Positions 35,161 through 44,331 are shown, numbered from the stretch's first letter. The stretch: 64,000 bases of DNA from LH-M37 sp965602855 (GCA_965602855.1 CBFCZV010000010.1:10368-74367), one strand, 5' to 3'. Made by a program: numbers and translations. The notes: a model not told the origin generated them from the letters alone.

Positions 35161-36039
35161 ATGATTTCATCTGAGCTGTTTAATGATATTAAAGCAAAGC
35201 CAGTAGTTCTGGTGGCCGCAATTGCTTTGCATTTTGTCCTGATTATATTGTTGGGTGTTAATCTGAGCAGTAGCGAAATACATAAGCCTGCCAGCTCAGA
35301 TAAAAAAACAGTTAAAGCAGTTGTTGTTGATGCCGCAAAAATTGAGGCTGAAGCTAAAAAATTAAAGCAGATAGAAGACAAGAAAAAGAAGCAGGAAAAA
35401 GCAAAACAGAAAAAAATCAAACAGCAGCAGGATAAAGCTAAAAAGAAGTTGGCGGCTGAGAAAAAACGTCTAGCCGGTCTCAAGAAAAAACAGACCGCTG
35501 AAAAGAAACGTCTGGCCGATTTAAAGAAAAAGAATCTGGCTGATAAAAAGCGCATTGCTAACGAAAAGAAAAAGGCAGAAGCTGACAGAAAAAAAGTTGA
35601 AGCTGCTGAGAAAAAGAGACAACAAGAAATAGCCGATAAACGCAAGCTCGATGAAACCAATAGACGTAAGGAAGAGGCTGCTGAGTTGCAACGTAAGCTG
35701 GCTGATGAAGAACGTCTGGAAAAAGAAGCGCAACTGGCAAAAGATAAAAATGCCAAATTGCAGTCTTTGCGCTCACAATACGTGCGACTGATAGAGCAAA
35801 AAGTGGAACGCAATTGGCTGCGCCCCGCTACTTCGTCATCTAGTATGTCGTGTGAGGTCGTTGTCACTCAAACTTCTTTGGGTGATGTGGTTGAAGTGGT
35901 TTTGAAAAAATGTGCGAACGATCTGGCGTTTCAGCGCTCTATTGAACGAGCAGTGAGAAAGGCATCGCCATTGCCACCACCGCCCAATCCGGAAGTGTTT
36001 GATCGTGAAATTCATTTTACCTTCAAGCCACGTAATTAA
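35161..36039 (+). CDS. tolA: Tol-Pal system protein TolA
   Basis: TolA spans the periplasm and links TolQR to Pal and TolB. The 292 residues have an N-terminal membrane helix (about 15-35), a long lysine/alanine/glutamate-rich helical domain (about 55-200), and a C-terminal domain III (about 205-292) with YVRLIEQKVERNWLRP and cysteines near CEVVV and KKCAND that would form its disulfide. The low-complexity middle gives rise to a long spurious antisense frame. Its place between tolR and tolB supports the call. Confidence 0.94.
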   Translation: MISSELFNDIKAKPVVLVAAIALHFVLIILLGVNLSSSEIHKPASSDKKTVKAVVVDAAKIEAEAKKLKQIEDKKKKQEKAKQKKIKQQQDKAKKKLAAEKKRLAGLKKKQTAEKKRLADLKKKNLADKKRIANEKKKAEADRKKVEAAEKKRQQEIADKRKLDETNRRKEEAAELQRKLADEERLEKEAQLAKDKNAKLQSLRSQYVRLIEQKVERNWLRPATSSSSMSCEVVVTQTSLGDVVEVVLKKCANDLAFQRSIERAVRKASPLPPPPNPEVFDREIHFTFKPRN

Positions 36040-36060
36040 TTTTTTAGGTTGTTAGTTTTT

Positions 36061-37356
36061 ATGAAACGTTATTTATTAAGTTTGATTCTGCTTGGTTTTA
36101 GTTCTATCTCACAGGCCGTATTGAACATTGAGATTACCGATGGAGTCGAAGGCTCCCTGCCTATCGCCGTGGTACCTTTTCAGTGGCCCGGTGGTATGAA
36201 ATTGGCTGATGCTGATGTGTCAGCGATTATCGCCTCTGATCTGGCGCGTAGTGGCAAGTTTGCACCTCTGCCGGAAAAAGATTTAATTGCCTATCCCAAG
36301 CAGCCTGAAGATGTGCATTTTCCATCGTGGCGCATGATTGGTGTCGATCATCTGATTATTGGTGGAATAAAGCAGGAGCCCAATAACCAGTATCAGGTTT
36401 ATTTCCGTTTATTTGATGTGCTCAAGGGTGAGCAGTTGCTGGGCTATAGTTTTTCTGCGACCAGAACATCGCTACGCTCAGTAGCGCACCGCATAAGTGA
36501 TCATGTTATCAAGAGCCTAACTGGTTTGTCGGGGGCTTTTGATGCTCGTATTGCTTATGTGACGGCAAAACAGAAGCCGGGTAAGGCGGTAACGTATTTA
36601 TTGCAGGCAGCGGATACCGATGGTTTTAACTCGCAGAACTTATTAACGTCTAATGAGCCGATTATGTCTCCGACCTGGTCACCCGATGGTTCGCAGTTGG
36701 CTTATGTGTCTTTTGAGCATGCTGTGCCTGAAATTTTTATTCATAATATTCACACGGCGAAGCGTGAGCTGGTATCAAAACTCAAGGGTATTAATGGTGC
36801 GCCAGCGTGGTCACCTGATGGTACTCGACTGGCGATCACCCTGTCGAAAGACGGTAGTCCGGATATTTATATCCTGGATTTGGTGGATAAGAGTTTGAAG
36901 CGTATGACCCGGCACTGGTCGATTGATACCGAGGCGGTATGGATGCCTGATGGTGAATCGCTGGTATTTACCTCCAGCCGTAGTGGTAAACCGCAGTTAT
37001 ACCGTATTTCTGTTGAGGGGGATGCCAGGCCGCAGCGTTTGACCTTTGAGGGTAAATATAATGCCAATGCCAGCGTGTCGTGGGATGGTAAGACAATTAC
37101 TTTTGTCCATGGTGATGATAATTCCTTTAGAATAGCCGTGTTGTATCTGGAAACGGGTCTGGTGCAGCTTGTCACCGATGGTTCTTTGGATGAGTCGCCT
37201 GAATTCTCGCCAAATGGTAGTATGATCCTCTATGCGTCGCAGCATAAGGGTAAACCAGTGCTGGCAGCAGTTTCGACAGATGGCAGACACAAACAGCGTT
37301 TGGGTTTGTCTGATGGGGAAGTAAGGGAGCCGGCATGGTCTTCCTTGAGAAATTAA
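36061..37356 (+). CDS. tolB: Tol-Pal system periplasmic beta-propeller TolB
   Basis: TolB binds Pal and is released by TolA during outer-membrane constriction. I chose the ATG at 36061, which gives a clean signal peptide (MKRYLLSLILLGFSSISQA); an upstream TTG at 36049 abuts the AGG that would be its Shine-Dalgarno. The mature protein has the N-terminal TolA-box domain (to about 155) and a six-bladed propeller made of WSPDG repeats (PTWSPDGSQLAYVSFE, PAWSPDGTRLAITLS, FSPNGSMILYAS). Length 431 is normal. Confidence 0.96.
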   Translation: MKRYLLSLILLGFSSISQAVLNIEITDGVEGSLPIAVVPFQWPGGMKLADADVSAIIASDLARSGKFAPLPEKDLIAYPKQPEDVHFPSWRMIGVDHLIIGGIKQEPNNQYQVYFRLFDVLKGEQLLGYSFSATRTSLRSVAHRISDHVIKSLTGLSGAFDARIAYVTAKQKPGKAVTYLLQAADTDGFNSQNLLTSNEPIMSPTWSPDGSQLAYVSFEHAVPEIFIHNIHTAKRELVSKLKGINGAPAWSPDGTRLAITLSKDGSPDIYILDLVDKSLKRMTRHWSIDTEAVWMPDGESLVFTSSRSGKPQLYRISVEGDARPQRLTFEGKYNANASVSWDGKTITFVHGDDNSFRIAVLYLETGLVQLVTDGSLDESPEFSPNGSMILYASQHKGKPVLAAVSTDGRHKQRLGLSDGEVREPAWSSLRN

Positions 37357-37420
37357 AAAATGATTGGGTTATGTAAGTCGAATTAAAAATAAGAATCTGG
37401 AAACAGAATAGGAGAGAAAG

Positions 37421-37963
37421 ATGAAGAATTATTTACTGATATTGTTGATGGCAGTGGCTTTGGGTGCCTGTACTGAAAATGTGAAAGATGACACTGATAC
37501 AGGTGGTGATGCTGCAACAGATGCGGGTCAGTCTGGTGCACAGGTTGGTGCTGTAGATGCTGAAGGCGGTGATGCTGGACAGGCACTGGCTGTTTCATAT
37601 GATGCAGCAGCAATTAATGACGCTAACAGCGTGCTGGCTGAACGTGTGATCTATTTTGAGTTCGATAGCAGCAAGGTTGATGGTGATTTTGTTGAACTGG
37701 CTAAACATCACGGCAAATATCTGTCCGCCAATCCTGGTGTAAAAATCAGACTTGAAGGTCATGCTGATGAAAGAGGAACACGTGAATATAATATAGCTCT
37801 GGCTGATCGTCGTGCGCAGGCAGTGAAACGTTTGTTGACCTTCCAGGGTGCATCCAGTGATCAAATTACCATCATCAGCTATGGTGAAGAAAAGCCTGCA
37901 AGTCTGGGACATGATGAAGCATCATGGCGTTTGAATCGTCGTGCAGAGCTGGTTTATCAATAA
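37421..37963 (+). CDS. pal: Peptidoglycan-associated lipoprotein Pal
   Basis: Pal anchors the outer membrane to peptidoglycan. The 180-residue protein has a lipoprotein signal ending ALGAC (C17), an acidic, glycine/alanine-rich linker (about 20-60), and an OmpA-like domain (72-180) with FEFDSSKVDGDF and the diaminopimelate-binding motif LEGHADERGTREYNIALADRRA. The ATG has AGGAGAG upstream. The longer 64-base gap after tolB suggests an additional promoter, though I see no clear one. Confidence 0.97.
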   Translation: MKNYLLILLMAVALGACTENVKDDTDTGGDAATDAGQSGAQVGAVDAEGGDAGQALAVSYDAAAINDANSVLAERVIYFEFDSSKVDGDFVELAKHHGKYLSANPGVKIRLEGHADERGTREYNIALADRRAQAVKRLLTFQGASSDQITIISYGEEKPASLGHDEASWRLNRRAELVYQ

Positions 37964-37997
37964 GCTACTCTATATAGAAGAATCATTCGGGTGATAT

Positions 37998-38807
37998 ATG
38001 TTTAGGCGTTTTATTGTTTTATCGATGTTTTTTGTCGCTAGCTCATCAACACTTTCGGCTTATGCTGTAGAGAAAGATGTGATTTCCATGATGAGTGTGA
38101 AGCAACGCCTTGAACGTATGGAGCGAATGGTGAATTCTGACCTGTTGATGCAGCAGGCTCAGCAGATTGAGGCTTTGCAGGAAGAAAATGCAATGCTTCG
38201 TGAGCAGCTGGATCAGCAGGGGCATGAACTGGGTACGATTAAACAGCGTCAGCGTAGTTTATATCTGGATATGGACAGGCGCATTAACGAGATTGAAACT
38301 ACGGCACCGGCTTCGGGTTTATCGGCACCAGTTTCTCCTCCAGGTACAACAGATGCACCTGTGAGCGTGCCGGGTAACAATGCGGCAGCGGTAGTGTCAC
38401 CAGTGCTTCCGGGTGCTGATAATAATGGTAAGGCTGACTACGACAAGGCCTTTGGCCTGTTGAAAGAAGGACGTTATAAGCAGTCTATCGTTGCTTTTGG
38501 TGATTTTCTGAAAAACTATCCAGAGAGTCAATTTGCAGATAATGCGCAATACTGGCTGGGTGAGGCAAATTATGCTTATCGCCAATACAAGCAGGCATTG
38601 AGTGAATTTCAGCGCCTGATTGCGAAATATCCAGACAGTTCTAAAGCACAGGGTGCGAGGCTGAAAATTGCCTATGTTTATTATGAGCTGAAGAACTGGT
38701 CTGCAGCAAAGGAAAGCCTGCAACAGATTATCACATCATTCCCCAATACCAATTTGGCCAAGAAGGCGAATGAGCGACTGGAGCGTATTAAACGCGAAGG
38801 TCATTAA
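37998..38807 (+). CDS. cpoB: Cell division coordinator CpoB (YbgF)
   Basis: CpoB is a periplasmic protein that couples Tol-Pal to PBP1B during septal wall growth. The 269 residues have a signal peptide (cut near SAYA-VEK), an N-terminal coiled coil (about 30-95, trimerising LMQQAQQIEALQEENAMLREQL), a proline/alanine-rich linker (100-145) and three TPR units (DYDKAFGLLKEGRYKQSIVAFGDFLKNYPESQFADNAQYWLGEANYA). It ends the tol-pal operon; queE begins three bases after its stop. Confidence 0.94.
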   Translation: MFRRFIVLSMFFVASSSTLSAYAVEKDVISMMSVKQRLERMERMVNSDLLMQQAQQIEALQEENAMLREQLDQQGHELGTIKQRQRSLYLDMDRRINEIETTAPASGLSAPVSPPGTTDAPVSVPGNNAAAVVSPVLPGADNNGKADYDKAFGLLKEGRYKQSIVAFGDFLKNYPESQFADNAQYWLGEANYAYRQYKQALSEFQRLIAKYPDSSKAQGARLKIAYVYYELKNWSAAKESLQQIITSFPNTNLAKKANERLERIKREGH

Positions 38808-38810
38808 TCG

Positions 38811-39464
38811 GTGGCTGGTCATTCCGATCAACTCCGAATATTCGAAATATTCTATTCTCTACAGGGCGAGTCTCGAACCGTGGGTTTGCCGACGGTCTTT
38901 GTGCGTCTGAGTGGTTGTCCTTTACGTTGTGGTTATTGTGATACCGCTTACGCTTTTAGTGGTGGTGACTGGATGGGGCTTGATGAAATTGTCGAGACGG
39001 TGGCGGGTTTTGAGGCAAAATACGTCACTGTGACGGGTGGTGAGCCATTGGCTCAGAAACATTGTAATGATCTGCTGGTGAAGTTGTGCGATGCAGGTTA
39101 TGAGGTTTCACTAGAAACCTGTGGGGCTATGAGTATCGCCGAGGTGGATTCAAGGGTGGTGAAGGTGATGGATTTGAAGACCCCAGCTTCGGGCGAAGTC
39201 GAGAAAAATCTTTACACGAATATTGAGTATCTGGATGACAAAGATCAGCTGAAATTTGTTATCTGTGATCAGCAGGATTATGACTGGTCACGTTCGATGC
39301 TGGAGAAATACAATCTGGCAGAACGCTGTGAAGTTTTATTCTCGGTGAGTCATCAGGTTTTAAAAGAGCGTGAACTAGCCGACTGGATATTGCGCGACCA
39401 CTTGCCGGTAAGAATGCAGATTCAGCTACATAAATATCTCTGGGGCGATGAGCCGGGTCGATAA
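38811..39464 (+). CDS. queE: 7-carboxy-7-deazaguanine synthase QueE
   Basis: QueE is a radical SAM enzyme that contracts carboxytetrahydropterin to 7-carboxy-7-deazaguanine for queuosine. The 217 residues contain the cluster motif CPLRCGYC and the glycine-rich SAM motif VTGGEPL. The start is GTG 38811, three bases after the cpoB stop. It is followed by queC five bases after its stop, the usual partner; queD and queF are not here. Confidence 0.96.
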   Translation: MAGHSDQLRIFEIFYSLQGESRTVGLPTVFVRLSGCPLRCGYCDTAYAFSGGDWMGLDEIVETVAGFEAKYVTVTGGEPLAQKHCNDLLVKLCDAGYEVSLETCGAMSIAEVDSRVVKVMDLKTPASGEVEKNLYTNIEYLDDKDQLKFVICDQQDYDWSRSMLEKYNLAERCEVLFSVSHQVLKERELADWILRDHLPVRMQIQLHKYLWGDEPGR

Positions 39465-39469
39465 TTAGT

Positions 39470-40147
39470 ATGTCAGGCGTAGAAAAACCAAAAGCAGTAG
39501 TTTTATTATCTGGTGGCCTGGATTCTGCCACTGTGCTGGCGATCGCCAATGAGGACTATGAGTGTATAGCCCTGAGTTTTGATTACCGTCAAAGACATGT
39601 CTCAGAGCTTGAGGCGGCAAAAGTGATTGCTGCTGATTATGGTATTCGACACCAGGTTATCAGGCTAGATGATGGCGTTCTGGGTGGTTCTGCGCTCACG
39701 GATGTGACGATTGATGTTCCTGATCACCTGGAAGCAGGGATTCCTGTCACTTATGTTCCTGCAAGAAATACGATATTTCTGGCGCATGCTCTGGCTATTG
39801 CTGAGGTGAATGCTTCTACGGATATCTTTATCGGTGTGAATGCTGTGGATTATTCAGGCTACCCTGATTGTCGTCCTGATTATATTGAGGCCTTCGAAAA
39901 AATGGCGAATCTGGCCACCAAGGCCGGTGTTGAGGGAAAAAAACTGCATATCCATACCCCGCTGATTGATATGACCAAGGCAGACATTATTCGCACTGGT
40001 ATCGAGCGGGGTGTTGATTATAGTCGTACAGTATCCTGCTATCAGGCTGATTTAGAAGGCAAAGCCTGTGGCGTTTGTGATTCCTGTAGATTCCGGAAAA
40101 AAGGCTTTGAAGAAGCAGGTGTTGAAGACGTTACACGCTACCAATAA
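39470..40147 (+). CDS. queC: 7-cyano-7-deazaguanine synthase QueC
   Basis: QueC turns 7-carboxy-7-deazaguanine into preQ0 using ATP and ammonia. The 225 residues start with the PP-loop LLSGGLDSATVL and have the conserved VPARNTIFLAHALA and the zinc motif CYQADLEGKACGVCDSC near the end (four cysteines). It is coupled to queE. The gap to the tRNA gene holds a possible promoter for the tRNA. Confidence 0.96.
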   Translation: MSGVEKPKAVVLLSGGLDSATVLAIANEDYECIALSFDYRQRHVSELEAAKVIAADYGIRHQVIRLDDGVLGGSALTDVTIDVPDHLEAGIPVTYVPARNTIFLAHALAIAEVNASTDIFIGVNAVDYSGYPDCRPDYIEAFEKMANLATKAGVEGKKLHIHTPLIDMTKADIIRTGIERGVDYSRTVSCYQADLEGKACGVCDSCRFRKKGFEEAGVEDVTRYQ

Positions 40148-40175
40148 TTATTTTTTTAAACCGCCCGTTTAGGGT

Positions 40176-40204
40176 TTGTTTTTCTAGTCGAGTCCAAGTA
40201 TCAT
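40176..40204 (+). promoter_or_regulatory. Candidate promoter of tRNA-Lys
   Basis: TTGTTT (40176-40181) and TATCAT (40199-40204) are 17 bases apart, followed by a GC-rich discriminator (ACGCGCC), as is usual for stringently controlled stable RNA genes. The tRNA begins ten bases after the -10 element. Confidence 0.5.
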
Positions 40205-40213
40205 ACGCGCCTC

Positions 40214-40289
40214 GGGCTGTTAGCTCAGTTGGTAGAGCACCGGACTTTTAATCCGATGGTCGAGAGTTCAAATCTCTCACAGCCCACCA
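40214..40289 (+). tRNA. tRNA-Lys (anticodon UUU)
   Basis: A full cloverleaf of 76 bases including encoded CCA. The acceptor stem GGGCTGT (40214-40220) pairs with ACAGCCC (40279-40285). The anticodon loop CTTTTAA gives anticodon TTT at 40247-40249, so lysine. The T arm GAGAG-TTCAAAT-CTCTC is perfect; the D loop has the usual AGTTGGTA. The outermost anticodon-stem pair is a C-A mismatch. It is a single tRNA followed by a terminator. Confidence 0.97.
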
Positions 40290-40320
40290 TCTGCATATTT
40301 ATTCCTTCTGGAATAGACAC

Positions 40321-40352
40321 AAAAAAGCCCGGTTATTAACCGGGCTTTTTTG
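40321..40352 (+). terminator. Bidirectional terminator between tRNA-Lys and soxA
   Basis: Stem AGCCCGGTT (40326-40334) with AACCGGGCT (40338-40346), three-base loop, flanked by A and T runs. It ends the tRNA transcript on the plus strand and the sox operon on the minus strand. Confidence 0.94.
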
Positions 40353-40373
40353 TTTTTCATGTATTACCAAATA

Positions 40374-41207
40374 CTACTTACGCAGGCTAGGTCCATTTAT
40401 TTCAAGACCGTTGCTCATATAAGTAAGAAAATATTCCAGCGCTTTGTATTCATCGCTTTGAGCTTTGAATGGTTTGGCGCGTACCTGATTGTTACAGCCA
40501 GCAAAACGGCGGTGCAGGGTGCCCACATCTGCCCATTTATTACGATAAACAGGGAAGCCGCTAGGATGACCCAGAGCTGGGCTTAGGATGTCTGCTCGAA
40601 TCATGCCACCTGGATTATTGTAATGACAATCAGCGCAGGACATATTCAATTGGCCGCGTTTTGCATAAAAGTGCTTTTTGCCTCGATTATAGGCAGCCAG
40701 TGCTTTTGCTGTGCTGGGTGTATTTACATTAATTAAATTGCCTCTGGACATATAAGCAATGTAAGCACCGATATAAGCGATTTTGCCTTTTTTCCACTTA
40801 AAGGTTTTTTCACCGTTATCTTTAAGGCACTTATTAATATCACCTTCGAGGGTTACGACTTTACCGCTGGCTTCATTAAAGTGGGGGTAGCTCTGTTTAA
40901 TGCCTTTTTCATAGTCAGGAAAGCAATTGACAAAGCTTTTGCCGTTAGCAAATTTTTTGTGGAATAACTCATCACCTTGTTCAACGTGAGTCTCATATTC
41001 AGGAAACTCTTCAGACTGTTCCCATTGATCACGAGAATCCTGATCTAGGGCATAAACGCCATTGACGTAATCATTCATGGGTACTTCTGGAAATTTATCC
41101 GTAAAGTAAGATCGAAAAGTCTTTAAGTCGTCTTCTGGTGATGCCTGCGTCACAACAGGAGTGGCGATCATCAGCACAACGGACAGAGCTGCTAAGTATT
41201 TTTTCAT
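40374..41207 (-). CDS. soxA: L-cysteine S-thiosulfotransferase subunit SoxA, mono-haem type
   Basis: SoxAX joins thiosulfate to the carrier SoxY in the periplasm. The 277-residue SoxA has a signal peptide and one haem motif, CADCH at 191-195. The ligand/active-site cysteine is C238 in RFAGCNNQVRAKPF. The N-terminal domain, which carries a second haem in the di-haem forms, has two lone cysteines (C95, C127) instead of CxxCH, probably a disulfide, so this is the mono-haem form. It is the last gene of the soxXYZA operon and ends at a strong terminator. Confidence 0.95.
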   Translation of the reverse strand: MKKYLAALSVVLMIATPVVTQASPEDDLKTFRSYFTDKFPEVPMNDYVNGVYALDQDSRDQWEQSEEFPEYETHVEQGDELFHKKFANGKSFVNCFPDYEKGIKQSYPHFNEASGKVVTLEGDINKCLKDNGEKTFKWKKGKIAYIGAYIAYMSRGNLINVNTPSTAKALAAYNRGKKHFYAKRGQLNMSCADCHYNNPGGMIRADILSPALGHPSGFPVYRNKWADVGTLHRRFAGCNNQVRAKPFKAQSDEYKALEYFLTYMSNGLEINGPSLRK

Positions 41208-41232
41208 GGTTCACCTTTGTGTTTAGTTGTGC

Positions 41233-41574
41233 CTATTTTTTCTTTTTGCGACGACTCTTCATTTCCATTTCAGCGGTGTCACTGTTACCTTTGTTATCAA
41301 CCCAATGTAGCTTCAGGGTGTCGCCTTCTTTGACACCTTTAAGCCTGAATTTGATATATGGGTTTTTTGAGACGGTGCCGTTGAGTTCAGTATCTAGCAC
41401 AAGGTCACCAGCGTGTTCACAGGTGAACTTTTGAATAAAATGGGCAGGAATGATCTTGCCTTTTTTGTCTTTGCGTAAGCCAGATTCCATTGGATGGGTG
41501 AGCTGACATTGAATTGTCGCAACGTCACCCTTAAAGCGTGATCGTATTTTAAATGTTGATTTTGATTTAGCCAT
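41233..41574 (-). CDS. soxZ: Thiosulfate oxidation carrier complex protein SoxZ
   Basis: SoxZ is the immunoglobulin-like partner of SoxY; it holds no catalytic residue but is needed for the carrier complex. The 113 residues show the family segments HPMESGLRKDKKGKIIPAHFI and FTCEHAGDLVLDTELNGTVSKNPYIKFRLKG. There is no signal peptide, as expected because SoxYZ is exported together through the Tat signal of SoxY. It lies 24 bases after soxY and ends in a lysine/arginine-rich tail. Confidence 0.97.
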   Translation of the reverse strand: MAKSKSTFKIRSRFKGDVATIQCQLTHPMESGLRKDKKGKIIPAHFIQKFTCEHAGDLVLDTELNGTVSKNPYIKFRLKGVKEGDTLKLHWVDNKGNSDTAEMEMKSRRKKKK

Positions 41575-41598
41575 TGTTTTATATCCTCGAATCTTTGA

Positions 41599-42069
41599 TT
41601 AACCGCCGCAACCACCAATGGTGACTTTGACATGTTGTTTAACGCTGTAGAGTTTGCCATCGGCTTTAACAACAGCGATGACGTCAGAAGATTTGCCCAT
41701 TTTTAAATTGGTAGAAATGAAACCCTCAGTTCTGGGGCCGAGGCTAAAACTAGCGCTTAAAGGTTGTGCATTTCCTTGCACAAGAAAGCTAATGGATTCA
41801 GTTTTATCCAGTTTGCTTTCAACGGTAACAGTTACTTTTGAACCGCTCTGTGCTAGCTCGGGTGCTTTGAGCTTGATCTTATCGCTTGCAGGCATGTCAG
41901 TGCTGCCAAAAGCATTAGTTAAAGCAGCATTAACATCCTTGGCACTGAATGCCTCGGTGTTCCAGGCAGCTAAAACTGCTTTTGGGGTTAATAGGCCTGC
42001 GCTGATAGCCATTGTTGTTGCGCTAGCTGCCAGTGTGCTTTTAAGTAGAATTCTACGTTGATGATCCAT
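41599..42069 (-). CDS. soxY: Thiosulfate oxidation carrier protein SoxY
   Basis: SoxY carries the sulfur intermediates on the cysteine of its C-terminal swinging arm. The 156 residues begin with a twin-arginine signal (QRRILLKST, then a hydrophobic stretch to about residue 35) and end in the arm GGCGG with carrier cysteine C154. The middle has a SoxZ-like beta fold (VTVTVESKLDKTESISFLVQGN). It is 20 bases after soxX in the same operon. Confidence 0.97.
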   Translation of the reverse strand: MDHQRRILLKSTLAASATTMAISAGLLTPKAVLAAWNTEAFSAKDVNAALTNAFGSTDMPASDKIKLKAPELAQSGSKVTVTVESKLDKTESISFLVQGNAQPLSASFSLGPRTEGFISTNLKMGKSSDVIAVVKADGKLYSVKQHVKVTIGGCGG

Positions 42070-42089
42070 ATTGTTTTACCTCAAAATCT

Positions 42090-42464
42090 TTATAGTGTAT
42101 GTATGAATTTAGTGATCATGTCTATTTCACTGGCAGAAAGTACCGCGTGTGGTCCAAATGGTATCATGATCGTATTAGGGTTTTTTGCTCGAGCATCGTA
42201 AATTTGATTTCTTAGCTGATCATAGTCAGGAAATCTTGCTTTCATTGCGACAAGTGGCGGGCCTATGTTACCAGGTAGGTCGCCACCCTCAATTTGATGG
42301 CACGCCAGGCAATTTCCTTTCTTTTTATCAAATGCCAGTTCCTTTCCTTTTGTGATGTCTGCATCATCTGCAGCATTGACAGCGAGAGGTGTCGCCAGGC
42401 CAAGGCAAGCGGTTAACGCGGCTACCGACACGGTAGTTGATATTTTATGCATAAAGCCTTGCAT
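42090..42464 (-). CDS. soxX: Sulfur-oxidation c-type cytochrome SoxX
   Basis: SoxX is the small mono-haem cytochrome partner of SoxA. The frame is open upstream to 42557, but ATG 42464 has GAGGAG seven bases before it and gives a normal signal peptide (cut near NAADD), so it is the start. The 124 residues have the haem motif CLACH (C52-C55-H56) and the distal methionine M100 in NTIMIPFG. It leads the soxX-Y-Z-A operon. A weak minus-strand promoter (TTGCTA at 42602-42607, TATGCT at 42580-42585) could serve it; soxB is not adjacent. Confidence 0.95.
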   Translation of the reverse strand: MQGFMHKISTTVSVAALTACLGLATPLAVNAADDADITKGKELAFDKKKGNCLACHQIEGGDLPGNIGPPLVAMKARFPDYDQLRNQIYDARAKNPNTIMIPFGPHAVLSASEIDMITKFIHTL

Positions 42465-42703
42465 TTGTTTCTCCTCTTTAAGGTTTGTTGGGAATCCTGT
42501 CCGTTTAAAAAGTCCTGTTTCTTTAGTTTGTCGAAATTTGGATATCAGAGTAGACATCGATCTTGATATTAATAGCTATAGCATACTATGTGAATCGTAT
42601 TTAGCAATAGCAAAATTTATAAAACAATGCATATTATTATGGTCTTATACGTTTGTTTTGTTCGTGTTTAATGCATGGTAAAGCCATACTCATAAAAGTA
42701 GAT

Positions 42704-44107
42704 TTACCTGTTTTTTAAGAATTTTCGTTTTGTTTTTAATCTTTGTTTTGTTGTAATGCTGAGATTAGTTTGTTGCAGCGCCATTTCATATTGCTGTAGG
42801 GCGAGCTCATAATAACCATCTTTTTTGTATTGATTTCCGGTTGATTCAAGAGCAGCACTGATTTGTCCATTTTTAAAATAGGCCTGAGCTAAGGTTTTAT
42901 GAATAATTGATTCGTCTGAAGTTTGTAACTGGTGTTTTAAAATGAGAATACTTTTTTGTGCCTGTTTATTCTCAGTGAGTGCATGTGCATAGTCGAGAGT
43001 AACAGGCAAATAATTGGGAAGAAGTTTAGCAAGTTCTTCAAGCAGAATGAGTGCCTGTTTTGTTTGTCTAGTTGATAGATATGCTTTGGAAAGTGCCAGT
43101 TTTATCCAGGGATGTTTATTTTTTTTAGACAGGGGTTTCAGTTTTTTTATAGCTTTGCTGTGTTCATTAGAATGAATTAATTTAAGGCATTGTTCATAGG
43201 TGCTTATATCATCATCCGATATGGCGATTTTGTTTTTAAGAGTTGAAGGGGAGGTGTTGCTAATAACTCTAAGTCGGGCACGGGCAAACTGGAAATCCTG
43301 ACTGTCGTCAGGAAGGTTGAGCTGTGTTTTTTTTATGCGGTTTTTTGCTTCACTAACGCGGTTGGTGTTTAGTGGGTGTGTTCTAAGGTATTCAATACCA
43401 CCATCACCACTTTTTTCTAATAAAGTTGAAAAGAAGTCCACCATGCCCTGAGGGTTGATACCCGTTTTGGCGAGAATGCCTATTCCTATTCTGTCTGCTT
43501 CGTATTCGTTGCTGCGTGTGAAGTTAATAGCGCTTTGTTGGGCGCCGGCTATTCCTGAGTATAATATCGCTTGACTAACCTCTGGATCGCGTGAGCCTAG
43601 AAGAATTGCTGCAAGTACGGTGGCAAAAGTTGCAACAGCGGTGTTTCCAGATTCATTAATAGCGCGAGCCAGGTGTCGTTGTGAGATGTGTGAAATTTCG
43701 TGGGCTATAACGCTGGCTAGTTGGCTTTCATTTGAAGCTTCCAGAAATAGGCCGCTATTAAGACCTATGTAAGCGTCAGGGCCTGCGAAGGCGTTTATGG
43801 TGTTTGAGTTAATGATGAAGAACTTGAAGTCTTTACTGACAGCGTCGGAATGACTGGCCAATTTTCCTCCCAAGTTTTTAATGTAGTGATTTAGTTGAGG
43901 GTCATTGATGAAAGCCAGATTGTTTTTTAGAGTTCTAAAAAACATCAGGCCCATTTTTTTTTCTTCTTCAGTACTGAATGATTTTAACGTTGGATCTCCA
44001 AGTTCTGGTAGTTCTGCATGCACAGGGCTATTAATAATTATTAAAGTAATGCAAAGTAGTAGCCGAAAGATAATTTTAAGATGTCTAAACAATGGAATAA
44101 GACTCAT
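42704..44107 (-). CDS. M48 family metalloprotease with TPR domain, BepA-like
   Basis: BepA (YfgC) is a periplasmic protease/chaperone that helps or clears misassembled outer-membrane proteins. This protein has a signal peptide (to about PVHA), an M48 protease domain with HEISH in AHEISHISQRHLA and the third ligand in NEYEADRIG, then a C-terminal TPR array (about 300-460). That layout matches BepA rather than HtpX or LoiP. I chose ATG 44107; a GTG at 44137 adds ten residues and neither has a good Shine-Dalgarno. It is not in an operon with the sox genes (239 bases away). Confidence 0.9.
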   Translation of the reverse strand: MSLIPLFRHLKIIFRLLLCITLIIINSPVHAELPELGDPTLKSFSTEEEKKMGLMFFRTLKNNLAFINDPQLNHYIKNLGGKLASHSDAVSKDFKFFIINSNTINAFAGPDAYIGLNSGLFLEASNESQLASVIAHEISHISQRHLARAINESGNTAVATFATVLAAILLGSRDPEVSQAILYSGIAGAQQSAINFTRSNEYEADRIGIGILAKTGINPQGMVDFFSTLLEKSGDGGIEYLRTHPLNTNRVSEAKNRIKKTQLNLPDDSQDFQFARARLRVISNTSPSTLKNKIAISDDDISTYEQCLKLIHSNEHSKAIKKLKPLSKKNKHPWIKLALSKAYLSTRQTKQALILLEELAKLLPNYLPVTLDYAHALTENKQAQKSILILKHQLQTSDESIIHKTLAQAYFKNGQISAALESTGNQYKKDGYYELALQQYEMALQQTNLSITTKQRLKTKRKFLKNR

Positions 44108-44331
44108 AGTGATTATGTGTGTATAGCAATAGTTCACTGTTACCGTGAAATTAGCTGATAATTACTTGTGGTCTTAATATTCTATATTAGATTCTAGATG
44201 AACGGTTTGTTTTAATCGTTAAGCGGTTGAGGGTTACTGTTAATTTATATGGTTATTCGTATAATCATTATTTAGTGAAGAAAGGTTGTTTAGACAGTCA
44301 TATTTTTTTGTTTTCTATGGAGGGTTGAAGA

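Noticed and set aside
35079..35867. Long antisense frame of 262 codons opposite tolA
   Set aside because: It mirrors the low-complexity lysine/alanine repeats of tolA and codes a serine/phenylalanine-rich sequence without any family motif.
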